From contig JAMWET010003477.1 in NCBI GenBank assembly GCA_024036415.1, forward strand, positions 76,001-140,000: a stretch of 64,000 nt of DNA, read 5' to 3'. Numbering within the stretch: the stretch's first letter is position 1; the number at the start of each line of letters is the position of its first letter. Below, one piece after another: positions 1 through 13,104 of the stretch. The position numbers and the translations under genes are program-made. Source of the DNA: Prochilodus magdalenae. Its lineage: Eukaryota; Chordata; Actinopteri; Characiformes; Prochilodontidae. Under the pieces are notes generated by a model. That model worked only from the letters and a program-made list of their open reading frames with translations, did not search any database and was not told where the DNA came from.

Positions 1-535
1 TTTCTGCACCACAGCTACACACCGGACGGGCGTGTTTTGGTTTGTAGAATTTCACACCACATAAAAGCTCATGGAAGAGGTAGAATGTCTTTAAGTGCCC
101 AAAGATTTGATTTGCTCCTGACAGAACAGGCCCAGGCTTGCTTTCCCAATCACTGTGATTTACACACCTTTTCATTTACAGGCTGGGTGTATGTAAATCT
201 GAGCTCAAGCTGATTTTGAAGAGCACAAACGAAGAATCAGAAGACAAGTAAGGCCTTCTGAAGGTCATCATGAATTTTGGAGTGCTGGGATGCAGCCGTT
301 CGGTCATCTCAGCAGTCACCATGCCAGTGCCAGGGACTATCATGATTGGTACAGTTCACGTAGCCTCATTCGGGGACAGGGAGCCAATAAAAAGAGACAT
401 GAGATGCGATTGGACAAGCTGGTCAGGTGAGCAGGGTCAGTTGTTGGTGCGGAATTGGAATCTGTGGTGAAGGTGGCTGAGAGAGGGACCCTGCACAAAC
501 TACTGTCCATTGTGGATGATGGTGGGCACCCACGT

Positions 536-554
536 CTATCTATCTATCCATCCA

Positions 555-587
<33 letters not shown>

Positions 588-1058
588 GTCTGTCTATCTA
601 TCTGTCCATCCATCCATCCACCTACCTACCTATCTATCCATCCATCCATCCATCCATCCATCTCTATGTATCTATCTATCTGTCTGTCTGTCTGTCTGTC
701 CATCCGTCCGTAAATCTGTCCGTCCGTCCGTCCGTCCATCCATCCATATCTATCTGTCTGTCTATCTATCTGTCCATCCATCCATCCACCTACCTACCTA
801 TCCATCCATCCATCCATCCATCCATCCATCCATCCATCTCTATGTATCTATCTATCTGTCTGTCTGTCTGTCTGTCTGTCCATCCGTCCGTAAATCTGTC
901 CGTCCGTCCGTCCATCCGTCCGTCCGTCCGTCCGTCCATCCATCCATATCTATCTGTCTATCTATTTATCCATCTATCTATCCATCCATCCACCCATCCA
1001 TCCATCTATCCATCTATCTATCTGTCTGTCTATCTATCCATCCATCCATCTCTATCTA

Positions 1059-1103
<45 letters not shown>

Positions 1104-1349
1104 TTATCCATCTATCCATCCATCCATCCATCTCTATCTATCTGTCTGTCTATCTATTTATCCATCTATCTATCCATCCATCCATGCATACATCTATCTG
1201 TCTATCTGTCTGTCTCTGTCTGTCTATCTATCTATCCATCTATCTATCCATCTATCCATCCATCTATTCATCCATCCATCTACCTACCTACCTACCTACC
1301 TACCTACCGATCTACCTACCTACCTACCTACCTACCTACCTATTTTTAA
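536..1349 (+). repeat. Tetranucleotide microsatellite array (CTAT/CATC/TGTC/TACC)
   Basis: About 0.8 kb of interrupted 4-bp units that drift between TCTA, TCCA, TCTG, TCCG and CTAC. Some blocks are themselves repeated: the segment near 600-750 recurs near 770-950 with the same order of sub-blocks, which implies larger-scale duplication inside the array. A 310-codon open frame crosses it (Ser/Ile/Leu/Pro/His/Tyr-rich). It exists only because the unit contains no stop codon and is not a gene. Confidence 0.97.
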
Positions 1350-4300
1350 TACCATCAGTGATGCACATGTACACCAATAGATCTTGAAACACAGATCTGG
1401 TTTGGTGTGTAAAGACTTACCCCATTATGCTGGCCAGGCTAGGTCTGAGGTAGGCATACTGTTCACACAGAGCCAACCATGTGGCAAGAAGCTTCCATTA
1501 CTTGGTGGCTACATTACCTTAGCTTGCCTCTGGTACAACACATGTCTTAACAAATCAGCTACATTGGTGATAAAATAGAAAAAGGGAGCGGGGGCGTGTG
1601 AAAATCAGATTATTGGCCGACACCCAATTCCTGGTGAAATTATGATAGGGTTGCTGCTCCAAGGACAAGTTACTAGAACGGCTGATGACGTCTTTGCCTC
1701 AACCTCCAGACTTGCGAGTCAAAAGCACGTTATAATGTGAACAAGGATTTAGGAAGTCGACCGACCCGACAAACCGTATCCAGAGATCTGCATAACATGT
1801 ATTGGGCCATTTAGTATTTGACATATTTGAAAGTTGGACAGTTTCCCTCTTTTTACAGTATCCAATACCTGAGCATAATATCAACTGCCAGACCACACCA
1901 AACCAGATCACTCACTGAAGCGTTGGCCGTGGAATGGAACTGTGTTTGGAGAGGCTTTCTATTGAAAGACTATACGAAATTGTGTTGTTCATGCGTCTGT
2001 AGATCAAAAGATCAGCCTGGACGGCAGATCCAAACCAGAGCTTTCTAACTGCGTAAAAACCCTCTCGCACAACAAAACAGATTACGTTACGACGCGAGTG
2101 CCAGGAACCAGCGAAATTACCTCTTCTTTTTGTTGTTGCTGAATGACAATGCATCCCATTTTCAAGCAATGGTCTGTAACTTCTGACCACAGCAGGTTTC
2201 TCCAGTGATCTGGAAGACCATAACACTTTCCTTGAAGACAATAGCACAAACTGGGAATCCGCAAGTGCAACACGTGAATCCCAGTCATAGGCCGAGCATT
2301 CCTTTTCCCCAGTGCACCCTGGGTTTGGGATCCCTCTGCCTGACCTCATACGTTATGGCTAAACATTTGCTTTGAGCCTAAACACGCTCATTTAAACGAA
2401 AACCTGGTGCTGCCTTTGAGGTGGTCATGTCAGGGGGAGCGGAACGGCATGAGATGAAAACTTTCCCACAAGTGTCGCGCGGACAAACAAGGGTGACGTG
2501 GTCGGAGGCCCTGGCAGGGTTCCCGCCATCGGACAACCGGCAGCTGATCAAACTGTGTCACGTTAAGGAAAAGCGAAGAAACAAAGAGAGCACACCGCAC
2601 ATGGCGCCTGTGACCGACGGCTTACCGCGAGCGATCAAAACGGATGATATGTTTGCAAAAGCTGACAGTAACAAGTGCTCCCAGACAGCTAGTCTAAATG
2701 GAGACCACACACTGGGATGACACACTACAGCTGTGGAAAAGCGGGCAAACACTAGGAGGAGGCATGTTTGATTGTGCTAGCGCCTCCTGATACATTTGTT
2801 AACCCACGATTTCAACACATGAGAGCTGATCCCTAAAAGCACCCAAAGAAGGCACAACCTGGTACCTTCAAGTGGGTTTTAAAACTGCGCTAAGTTTATT
2901 TACCATTCGTCTTTTCTAAGTAAGGCCATGTGAGGTATTTAGCTTTGAGGTATGGGCTCATACATTGAGGGGGCTAAGCTATGCCGTGACAGCGCCTTGG
3001 CAAATCAACTGCTATACTGTTAAAGCGCTGGCTCCCCCCAAAAAGTCTAATTTTCCCAAATGTCGTCAAGCAGGCAAGACGCATTTGGCACCCGGAGTTA
3101 GCTCCTTTGGATTCGAGCTCGAGTTGGGATCCTGAGCGGTGTGGCCTTGCGAGTGCTGACCATAATCAAGGTTGTCTGTGGCCAAGGGTCCAAGAGATCA
3201 TTGCTGTTCTCGATCTCTGGGGGTGGACGGCCTTCCTTTTCTCCCCGTCGCTTAGCACAATGCTAGCCAACACCGCATCTGTTAGCTGACGTAAAGGAAC
3301 TGGCCGTTAGCATCCGCCTACAAGTGTGCTGCACTGTCCAGTGTCATTCGTTAAGGGCAGCTTGAGGAAACGTGGTGGCGCTGTCTCGAAAGAATCGTGT
3401 GCTAGCCGTCCCCCTAACGACTTGGTAGCATCATGCAATGAAGCGACCTATAGCTAGAGGTTGATGTTGAGGAGACGGTTGAGCTAAAAGGCTAGCACTG
3501 ATAGCTGATAGCCACCGCTTTAGCTTTCTGCATGCCCTAAATCATTAGACAATCAAAAGGCATGGCTACATATTCCCAAATAAGCTTAGCTCTGTTGAAC
3601 CATCGCTTCAAGATTGACTCCCATCAGCATATCCTCAGCTGGACTACTGCATTTGGTCTCCACTATGCACATGCCATAGCCATCTGTTTTGTGACCATGA
3701 CCGCGAATCCATCTATCCTGCCACTCATCACAGCTATCGCTCATATGTTTCATAACTTATAGTAAAGATTGATATTAAAGTGCATCCATAAAGTATGTCC
3801 AGTTTTTCACGACGCCCTGTACTTATGGAGAGAGAATGAAGCTCAGGGCCTGTTTGGGGCAGATTGGAGACACTGAACGGGCCGACTGAAGTAAAACAGA
3901 GGCATGTCCAAGGAGGCCTTGGCCCATCTCCAAGCGATGATATAAGTTCTCTCATCGTAATAACGTCAGGAATGTCATGATTTCCTTGAAAATGTTTCTG
4001 CGGGGCTTCTGTGGGTGTGGAAGGAGGTTGCTTAAGGGCTTACTGACAAGGAGAAGTACGTTCATCCGATGGAGAAGAGCCCCTGGAGGTCAAACACCAT
4101 CTTATCTAAGATTTATTAGGTCATATGCCTTGAAATTGCTATAGCAAACAAGCCAAACACACTACAAACAAATGACAGCATATGGCTTTCAAACTGGGGT
4201 GTCTCCAGATGAGAGGCAGTGGCTGTTTGTGGCTAATCTGTGCCCACTGTTCAACGGCTCTGGCCTTTCTGACCGATTTCAATCAAAAGTAGGCTAAAAC

Positions 4301-6616
4301 GGTGAAAAAAATTCGAACATGAACTTCATCGGAGTGCCTCTTTACTGCACGCGGTTCAGTTGCTGTTCTGACAACTCCACCTCACCCACATTCCCCATCC
4401 CTAGTTGAGATGTCTCATGTATGGTTGACCAGAAGTGTGACCTGAATACAGGGCTAAGGGATTAACCCCAGTGGTTCCCTTGAGACTAACCATTGTGGGG
4501 GGGGGGCTTTCCACACTCAGGCCCACATGGTTTGACACAAGCCCAGATTAATGTGAGGTTTGTGAGAGCAAAACTATAAATCACCCCTGAAAACAGAGAA
4601 GGGCGAGAATAAAAAAAACTTCATCAGGCGACATCAGCGAGCAGCTGTTTGGAACAGGCCAATGTGCGAAACACCCTGAAGAGCAATGCTGACGCTTTTT
4701 TAAGAGGACCTATTATACTCAGTGTTGATCTTTTTATCTTTGGTGTCTATTAGAAATGATTTACAAGCCCATGTCTTCCCAAAACATAATGTCTTACTCA
4801 TACTGTACACCTGCTCCGTTAGAGCTCCTGTGTCTTTAAGGCCCAGTGTGCTCGGATTGGTCAGCGAGCTCATTTTCCTCTGGTTGGTCGACGGCCAGAG
4901 TGGCATCCAGCTGCAAGTTCTGTGGCTGTTCCTTCAATGTTAGTTCTGCTGTATCGGTGTGAGCCTGAAAGTCAGGTAGAGCAAGCAGGATGTTTCAGAG
5001 TGGTGAGTTTTCACTGCTGTAGCTCTCTGTATCCTGTGTGAGGGTGTGCCAAGTGTGCTGGTGGGCGGGCAATAAGCATCATGTTACACGATGATGTCAC
5101 CTTGTAACAAAGTTTGGTTTTTTTCTTCCAGCAAGCCGTTTGAAGTAGCAGTTTCTCCCACAGGTGTTGGACTTTGAGCTTCATAACAGACGGTTTACAT
5201 GTCCAAAAAGCTTAATAGCTCACTACACGAAAGGAAGAAAGCATAACAGCTCCAGTTTAAATTCTTCTATTTACACCCAGGGTGATCCATTTGCCCCGTA
5301 CACTTATTTTGGCAAGTGTGGTGGGTGTGGCTAAATGTTGCCATAGGTTTCTTGTTTTCTTTTATGTAGGCAAAATTGTATAAATTAGAAATACTATTGC
5401 TAACATGGCTAAAAAGTGCTGTATCACTACAACTAAAAAACAAAAAAACATTTTTTATGATTTTTTTTTTCCCATAAAGGGCGGCGGCCAGCGGATCAGA
5501 GGCTTCAGGCCGTCTGCAGAGAGAATGAAAATTGTAAACTGTGGGACCCAGTCAGTTAATACATGTACAAGCACTTAGCAGCTGAGCTAATGATGTACAT
5601 AGAACATGGGGAAATGCCAATTGAATGTTAGCCTGTAACAAAAGGCTTAAGTTAGCTAACAGCTAGCATGCTAGCACTGGCTTTAGCTAGCTGGCTTTTA
5701 CTCTGGAAACATAGATACCATGTTAAATAGCATCACCTGCCTTTTCTGTTTAGTGCATTGACTCATGTTTCATCTATCTAATGATGCCCATTGGCGATCA
5801 CCAATGCCATGACATAGCTGTTTGCCTGATAGCCACAGGATTTGGCCTCCTAAGAATCTCCATCCTATTTGCTGCCACTGAATGATCAAATTATCCAAAA
5901 AGGGGCAGGCATTACACACGGGCGAAATACCCGGATGTGTAGTTTTGGTCTTATTTCCGTTGGCATGTTGGTAAAACGTAATATTTACATGCACTAAATT
6001 CACTGGCTAATATGGCCACTAACATTATTAACAAAATTTTTTTTAAAATGTCATATAATTGACCGTAACATCCTTCTGTGCTTGATTTTTAAACTTCCCA
6101 TCACCAACAGCAACCCAACAGGCAAACACAGACCCTGGAAGCAGGTGTGCATGTGTGTGGCTGGGGCCTCTGTGCATGTGCTCCAGAGACAGGTGCTTTT
6201 ACGAGGGTGCTGTGCCTTTAAAGTGACGTGCTAAGAGGCCGTTTTTACACCCGAGCGTTCCATTAAGGCAAAGCCATTAATGTCCGTTAGCTTTACGGGC
6301 TGTGGGGCTCAGGACCTCAGCCGACTGTAAAGCACCCATGGCGAGCGCCCGTGTCAGGAGACCTCCTCTCTCTGCCTGGGAAACCCCATGCATCCATTAA
6401 AGCGACACGGTGACGCAGAGAGAGCTGTTGACACGACGACAGGGGGAACCTCTGGGCTGTCACCCTTCACCTATGACTAATCACCAGGAACGAAGTCGAA
6501 GCAGACATTTTTCTCGCCACCTGTAAACAAGACCGCCAACGGCGCGTGGGAACACAGGGCACGACCCAACACGGTTTGGATCATTTTTCGATCAACTTTT
6601 TCCATGGTGATGTTGT

Positions 6617-6812
6617 TGGTGTAGCTCAGTGGATACCACCACTACCCGCCAGGGAGCCACCACCACATGTGGAAGACTGGGGTTCCAATCCTGGTCTGGG
6701 TGACTATGCTGGGCTACACCAATAAGAGTCCTTGGGCAAGACTCCTAACACTACATTGGGCCTACCTGTAACATGATTAACTGTGTAGGTCGTTGTGGAT
6801 AAGATGTCTATG
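6617..6812 (+). repeat. tRNA-derived SINE, family 1
   Basis: It starts with a tRNA-like A box (TGGTGTAGCTCAGTGG) and has a B-box-like GGTTCCAATCC about 60 bp later. A body follows with 'AATAAGAGTCCTTGGGCAAG', and a decayed version of the tail (GGATAAGAGCGTCAGC in better copies). The same family occurs in this window at 13,474, 20,278, 40,700, 50,155 and 50,367. The A and B boxes are a split internal Pol III promoter, but this copy has mutated box and tail bases and is probably inactive. Confidence 0.85.
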
Positions 6813-7180
6813 ATGCAAATCAGGGGTTGAACAGCGTAGCGAACTTACAAAAATATATATACCTGTATGTAAAAAAAGCTGGCTTTGATGTCTCATGATG
6901 TCATTAGTACAAGAGGCTAATAACATCATGAATAAACAAACTCCACCTGTCAAAAACGTCTATTGTTTATGCTGATCTAAAACCATCCGTCTGAGTTTTT
7001 AGGTATGCGTATGTGTAAAGCATCCAGAGTAAATCTGAAACAACAGGTTTCCTTTGGGGACTTTAGGTAGACTTTAGGCCAGTGTGTCAGACTCTACTTT
7101 GCGAATGTGTAACCAAATCACATTTCGTGTGACTCAACAGCCATCACACCCTTTCGATGTCTGGTTCCTATTGCCACCAC

Positions 7181-7700
7181 TGTAAATGTCAAACTGCCCT
7201 TTTGGCCCTGTAGTCTACAACCCTCCTCTCACCGCTCACATCACCCAGGCTTCCGGAATCCCTCCGGGGACCATGTGCTTTCCTCACTATCAAACAATCG
7301 CCGACCTCCTCTCCATTCCGGCTCTTCTGATTATTGATTCCTATCACCTGCTGATTCCTCCGTACTACCCTCTTCGTTTCCTGGCTGACTTGGTGAGGCA
7401 TTGCCACACATCTCTGCAGATTTGTGTCTTGTCATTGTGTTTGCCTTCCTTGTGTATGACTGTTGCCTGTTTTTCTCTTCTCAGTTTTCGGATTTTGCCC
7501 TTCGTGTTTTTCTCCTTGTTGATATTTCATGTATTTTGACCTCTTTTCTGTTTTTGACTGCTCTCCTGATTTTCCACCTGGCTATTGTCTGGTTCCGACC
7601 CCGGACTGTTTTTTGGCTCGGATTTTGGACTCCCCTTTTTGTATTAAAGTGTCTAACCTAGTTTTAACCGCAAGCGTCTGGCCAAGTCCATTGCATTACA
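7181..7700 (+). mobile_element. LTR-like element remnant (solo LTR candidate)
   Basis: The segment begins TGTAA and ends TTACA. It has a long T/C-rich 3' half ending in a GTATTAAAGTG polyadenylation-type signal, the layout of fish retrotransposon LTRs. No internal gag or pol frame is next to it, so it would be a solo LTR. Clear target-site duplications were not found. It could also be the 3' end of another retroelement; the assignment rests on layout only. Confidence 0.35.
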
Positions 7701-9770
7701 GTAAACAATTCTAAGGCGGCAGGTTCGTTTAGAATGGAGCATTTCACCATTCAGTAATTGAGTCGTGGAAAAGAAGAGGGAGAGGTTCCTAACACGCTTT
7801 AGCAAGTGTACAGTCCTTTTTATCCGAGTCACATCCAAGTGTTATACCAATTACAACTACCCTTTGAACAATGTGGCTGGATGTCAGTAGAAACATGCTG
7901 CAACTTGCTATAATGACATTTGCAGATATCACTGCTATGGTACAACATAGAAGGTGACCAGAAGATGTGTTAGCCCATGTTCAGGTGGGCCTCATCTTAT
8001 GCTCCCACCTCTAAAACCTCTCTCTTACAATACAACCCAAACCTCGGCTGCCGTTTCCAAGTTATCCCAAAAACATACATTTCCCACAGCGTAGTGGACC
8101 TTTTCGGCAATATGGTGTAAACTAACCGTTCGCTCGTGACACATAAATGCTCGCTTAACTTGAAGAAAACGGATCAAAACACCCAACTTTTGAAAAACAA
8201 GGCAGGCATCATTTGTATTTTTCAATGCTCTACTGTTGACTTTGTGCTGGACCGGAGTCTCCTAGCCCCGGCTCTCCTCCTAGCCAGATTCCTAAACAAG
8301 CAAACTGGTAACAGGCTCTGGGTCTGCAAAAATAAACCCCAGACCATCCATTGTTTCCCCCATGCATGTAGCGCAAACGTTCGTCCAGAATTCCACAATT
8401 AGGGAGGAATGTCGATGAATGTTTGCAGCGCTGCCTTCGGTTAGTCTCCCTGGACGTACCATAATCAAACAAAAACAAGCAACCACTCGGGGAGCTCATC
8501 TCCCGCTCGCGATTTTTCCTCCGCCCCCTCTCCTCCCGCACTCCGCCGCTCTTTCTAAGAAACCATCTTTCATCCGTCACTCGTAATATTTCAATCTAAA
8601 GCCCGGGCTTTGCCAGCCGCTGATTTCTGTAACTGGATCAGATGTCTGATGATAAATGGCCTCTTGATGATTGGAATGGGATAACGTTCGGGGAAAAACC
8701 ACCTGCTTTTTTTTCCCTCCCCGAGTCTGATGTCACCTAGCAGCCCACACACAGAGTCATTTGAAGTACTTTCGGAATGCGATTGGAGACAACTCTGTGG
8801 ACTGGAGGGGTTTCAAGAAGGCCTAATAGAAAACATCACTGTTCCCCTGAGAAACTTAATTATGGAGAACAAAGAAATGCAAGGATATTACTGGATTTAC
8901 TGGAATATGGTTCCCACTGACTTGGACACAGGAATACACGAGTGTTTTGCTTGCTGTGTTCATCTTTGCAAAATTCCAGCCAAAATCTTTCCAGTAATTT
9001 TCCCAATTGCGCCTTGAAAAGTGCCACCCTGCCTGGAAGCCAACATGGATGATGACTTTCTTCTCTGGATGTAAATATTAAATATAACACAGTCCATTGT
9101 TTTCGACATCTTAACAAGACACCAGTGTCATAAACAAGCCACTGTATATAAGTCCTATGTCTGCATTAATAGAAAACGAGCTAACAATACACATATACAA
9201 CCGATGTTCTGTGATGATGCTAATAATGCTATGCTATGCTAATAATAACAGGTTTCAGTTCATTGATGGGAAGCTGTAAAATGTTAAGATGTGTCCAGAA
9301 TGATGGCCAGAGTGGTAGATGAATCCATAACGACTGAGAAATCTGCATATCAAGATTGAAATTCCAGTTAAATCAACATGATAAGCAAATCTCAATCATT
9401 CATTAAGAAATTGACATTAATATAAAATAACAGTATATGATCTATCACTTATCACTGTCATTTTCATTCATGCACCACTTTTTCCAACCTCCAACATCCC
9501 ATTGAATGAAACAGGCTCTTACTGTTGTTATTTCCTCGCCTTTATGACTGAGACATGCAAATGAGCTCTGGTCTGATTGGCTGCCTAGTATAGGGCTTTT
9601 CAAAACATTGCATGGACCACTACTGGTTTTACATACTACATTAAACCCACCATAACCACCAAACCAGGGCTGCGAAATCTGATATTATTGCTGCTGACAG
9701 AACAAACCTTGTATTTCCGTTGTTTTGTATTTTGGCATAATTTGAAATAACCTGTTGCACTATTTATTGT

Positions 9771-10022
9771 ATATCGTCGCTGTCCAGTGAAAAACATGTA
9801 TCTCCATTTTTGTCCATTTTGACCTTTATGCATCATTTGAAAACTGCCACTGCCGTTTACACTTTGTGAGAATTGCATGATTAATGGACCAACTCAAATG
9901 GCCCAAAAGTGCTTGGAAAGACGTCTGGTTCCATTGACTTACATTCAGATTAAATGAGGTTTTTGGCCTCTCCTGTAAAGTCATTTTGGAGATACTTGTT
10001 TTTCTTTGAACAGCGACGATAT
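9771..10022 (+). mobile_element. MITE family A, copy 1
   Basis: A 250-bp element with terminal inverted repeats: the left end reads ATATCGTCGCTGTCC, and the right end is its complement (GAACAGCGACGATAT) with small changes. The body contains GGAGATAC near each end and a conserved core (GGTTCCATTGACTTACATT). It has no coding capacity. Four other copies lie at 35,717, 37,189, 40,197 and 42,171, in both orientations, so it is a dispersed non-autonomous DNA transposon. The superfamily is not assigned. Confidence 0.8.
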
Positions 10023-10953
10023 GTCATGTGCCCGTCAAGCCCTGCACCGGCTATACCGCTGGTGACCCCCACTTCCCAGAACTCCTCGGATATACCGCAT
10101 GACCTCTCGCTCACAGTCGGCAGCCAATCGCAGAGCGGCCACGCCAGAGTATTGATTATTGTCTCCTGGTGCTAGCTCTTTAGAAGCTGTTCAGTTTAGC
10201 TTCTCCTCGCAAAGTAACTTACCAAGGCTGCGTCCGAAATCGCCTCTGTGGTCAGTACGTACTAGATTCAACCCAGTGCACACTCCTCGACCGGTGAAGC
10301 AGTAGGCTCTTTTACTAGGCGAGTACGCAGTATCCAAGTAACCTCGGACGTACTACGTCCGCCATCTTGCCAACGTCATTTGACACAAGACGTCACGCCA
10401 CCACTGTAGAAGTCCCGCCATTCATTTATATAAACATGTGACATGGGCTTTACATCCTCCGCACAGCGGGTCATAACGTGACTCGGTGTTGCAACAGTTG
10501 TAGATTACTTACACTCGTACAGAGCGGACATCCCGCTTTCCGCCATTTTTCCTTTCTCAGCTCGGAACGCCTCCACAGCTCCAGGGGAATCATGGGATAG
10601 CACAGTGTGCTGTGCTCGCTTACTTGAGAATCTCACCGGAAGCAGGACGCCATCCGGGGAACTTTCGCCTACTGCTTTATGACTACTGCGGATTCGGACA
10701 CACTACACATTCTCGCCTACTGAGTAGTGCGGTAGTAGGCGGTTTCGGACGCAGCCCAAGCCTTTTTGTCTCTATTTGCTGTTTTGGTTATCGGATCCCT
10801 TGCTCTGTTTTTTTTACTTTGTCTCTGGCTTACCCCTTTCGTTAGTATCGTTTGCCGGTTCCTGACTTCCTGCCTGTTTTTGACTCTTTTGTTTATGGCC
10901 TCTTCTAATAAAACTTTTAAGCCTCTCCACAAACATCCTGATTTGCCCTGACA
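10022..10953 (+). mobile_element. Solo-LTR-like element split by a DNA transposon
   Basis: Excluding the nested insert, about 400 bp runs from TGTCA (10,022) to TGACA (10,953). It has a promoter-like 5' half and a T-rich 3' half with TCTAATAAAACTTTT as polyadenylation signal. The ends and layout fit a solo LTR of a fish retrotransposon. The element abuts MITE copy 1 exactly at its left end. Flanking duplications are weak (CGATA against GTATA), so the LTR call is tentative. Confidence 0.45.
10227..10755 (+). mobile_element. Non-autonomous DNA transposon nested in LTR-like element
   Basis: About 529 bp bounded by near-perfect inverted repeats: GCTGCGTCCGAAATCGCC at the left and its complement with one mismatch at the right. 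A direct CCAAG occurs immediately outside both ends (10,222-10,226 and 10,756-10,760), consistent with a target-site duplication, although one or two bases of the boundary are ambiguous. The interior is non-coding and CpG-rich. The insertion interrupts the flanking LTR-like sequence, so it is younger than that element. Confidence 0.75.
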
Positions 10954-12334
10954 GTATATACACAATGTCTAAAAGTGAAGAAACTCTGGTTCCATTGACT
11001 TACATTAATGGAAAGTATGTTCCTCCTTCTACTGTAACGTATCACTATATTACATATTTCTGTATCACAATATTATATTTTTACATCGAACTCACATCCA
11101 CCTGTTAGAAAGGCCAATCCTGTTGTTTATGGCATGGGCCCATAAAAGCCCCTTGCTGGTGTCAAGCTCATGACATTTGAATCGACACTGTATAGGTAAA
11201 TATTAAATATAATAAAGGCAGTTATGCACAGCGGTATAACGCAGCAGCTACTGACCTGGCTCTGCGCATGCACAACAAGTAGACGTAGCGTGTTTCAGCA
11301 ACTAGGTGACGTGTGGTATCCGGTTACTCGGCTATTCCTTTGCATCCCGAAAGTGGTCTAAAGTAATGCTCTACAAACAATGACATCAACTTCTGCTCCC
11401 ATGCAATAAATCTTCCAGCTTTAAGCGATGCGGACCCGGTAGCTTTGTACATGGCTGGCTTTTTCAATATTAGCAACAGCTGCCGCACTACAGGGATCCC
11501 CTGCAGATCTAGCCAAAGCTAAACAAGACCGTCATCCAGGCATGGAGGAACTGTGGTTGCTCCTCGCTGACCTCACATATTCTTGGTTCTCTGGAACCTG
11601 AAAATGCTCTTGTTGAAATTTAAAAGTGCTAGCACAACAGCGGCCAGGCATGTCTCCTTGGACGAAAACAAACGCTAGAAGTTTTCCTAGAGAGCCCAGA
11701 ATACAAGGAGCAGCGAGAGGCCGGAGGCTTAGCTTTGAGCTGTAATTGCACACGGGCGACCCAGGGACTAATGGTCACAGTCACTTCTTGCCCTTTACTC
11801 TAAATACTAGGGAACGGTGAGCCGGGCAGGAAAACGAAGGGAATAGAAATGTTTAGCTTTGCTTTCTGTCGCTGAAAGAAGCATATGGCTTTCTCTCTGA
11901 AGTGCGGGATGATTCATGGCGCTCCGAAAAGCTGTTCTACAGGAAACACGAGGGCACAACTATGCCCCACTTGGAATGCCATGGGTGGCAATGGTTTTCT
12001 TGTGTAGGGAATTTGCTTGCCAAGTTGGCTCCATCAGCCTTGTCACAACATGTCTAAAAGGTACTCAGGGCAAAACTGAAAGATTATAGCAGCTTATTAC
12101 GTTTTAAACCACAAGCTAAATTCCCATAGTTGAGTTCATTTCTAAACAGTGACGTCAATCATGCCCTAGTTCTTTGCCATTTGGTAAAGAGCAAGTGTTG
12201 AATGCCAGTGCATCCCTTGGGACATCCAACATCAATACAGCCTGAGCTGGGCTGAATTCCACTTTGAATTATTAAGTACCATTAAATATCACTGGAAAAG
12301 TAAAGCGTTCCCAAGATCAACACCCCGGGCTTAC

Positions 12335-13104
12335 CTTAAATGTGAGGCCGGATTGATGCAGGTCTTGGTCACATCGGTAACGTTGGGGTTGCAGCAGTCG
12401 TTGTTGTCGTAATCGTAGTTTTCCAAGTTGCACTCGGGATCACACACCCCGTTTTTCAGCTTGTGATTAGGACAGCGGGTCCTGGGCCTGCAGTGGCCAG
12501 CATCAAAGCCTGTCAGCGTGTGGTTACATTCTGGGTCACAGTCGTCATCGCCCACCTTACTGATATCGCAGTTGGCTAGCACTAGCCGGCAACGTAGCGA
12601 AGAGTTGCTGACATTGTGAACCGTCAGCTCCCAAGTGATGTTGTACATGGCGAAGGCCTCGTTCAGGTGCTGATGCTGCAGATGAATTTGCTGATCAGTG
12701 ACGGTGGGCTGGCGAAGCTCATCATCAAAAATGTTGACCACCCGGTAGCGCACCGTCTTAGGCCGACGGAAGCTCCAGAAGTTGTTGTAGGTGTGGACCA
12801 CCTCCACATTATCGCACACGGTCTGGCCACAGGCCGGGGGCTCCAGGGTCGTGTCCAGAAAGCCCAGCCCTGCCGGAGGGCCTTCATCGGGCTGTGGAAA
12901 ACTGCCGTCCTTCACAGGAAGCCACTTGCGCCCAGGGTGCTCGAAACTCTCCCGGATGACCAAGTCGGCTTGGTGTTCCAAGTCCGCATGGCCGTGCATG
13001 TCCCTTATGATCTGACGCTGGGATAAGGCTTGACGCCACAGAGTGACCCTCTCAACTGAGCCGCGGTAGTTGTTGTTCAAGGCATTTCCGCCCAGCATCA
13101 GCAC
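12335..13104 (-). CDS. pappa: pappa exon 3: end of laminin-G-like domain and Lin-12/Notch repeats 1-2
   Basis: Codes for residues 228-483 plus two bases of the next codon, continuing in frame from exon 2. The acceptor is CAAAG before 13,104; the donor is AAG|GTAAGC at 12,335/12,334. It opens with VLMLGGNALNNNYRG, the end of the laminin-G-like region. Two Lin-12/Notch repeats follow at about residues 402-433 (ANCDISKVGDDDCDPECN) and 438-467 (NGVCDPECN...NDCC); these Ca-binding Cys-rich modules help determine substrate choice in the PAPPA family. Sequons NIT, NVS, NSS, NHT and NVT suggest N-glycosylation. The order of motifs and near-identity to vertebrate PAPPA (GDDDCDPECNHTLTG region) make the family call firm. 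PAPPA2 is the alternative paralogue, but the short exon 1 argues for PAPPA. The zinc protease domain is not in the window. Confidence 0.95.

Larger units (their letters stand above)
1..12334 (-). other. pappa: pappa intron 3, partial (runs off left edge)
   Basis: This is non-coding sequence downstream of pappa exon 3, whose donor GT is at 12,334-12,333. No minus-strand frame here carries the metzincin zinc-binding motif (HExxHxxGxxH) expected in the next pappa coding block, so intron 3 is at least 12.3 kb. It holds a tetranucleotide array (536-1,349), a tRNA-type SINE (6,617-6,812), two LTR-like segments, a MITE and a nested DNA transposon, each listed separately. In 1,350-6,600 and 7,700-9,770 I see only AT-rich unique or decayed repeat sequence (GCTAGC-rich patches near 3,240-3,560 and 5,640-5,700) and no supported gene. 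Confidence 0.8.

Noticed and set aside
193..249. Plus-strand exon candidate between TTTACAG (180) and AAG|GTAAGG-like sequence near 247
   Set aside because: One frame is open for about 20 codons, but it has no family match and lies antisense in a pappa intron; the splice-like ends can occur by chance.
455..1387. 310-codon plus-strand open frame rich in Ser/Ile/Pro
   Set aside because: It is the tetranucleotide array read through; the unit simply lacks stops.
1912..2349. 145-codon minus-strand open frame
   Set aside because: No motif, no coding-like composition and no splice partners; it is not the pappa protease exon because the HExxH motif is absent.
7186..7661. Two overlapping plus-strand frames (117 and 86 codons), Leu/Phe-rich
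   Set aside because: They lie in the T/C-rich part of an LTR-like repeat; the hydrophobic composition reflects T-rich DNA.
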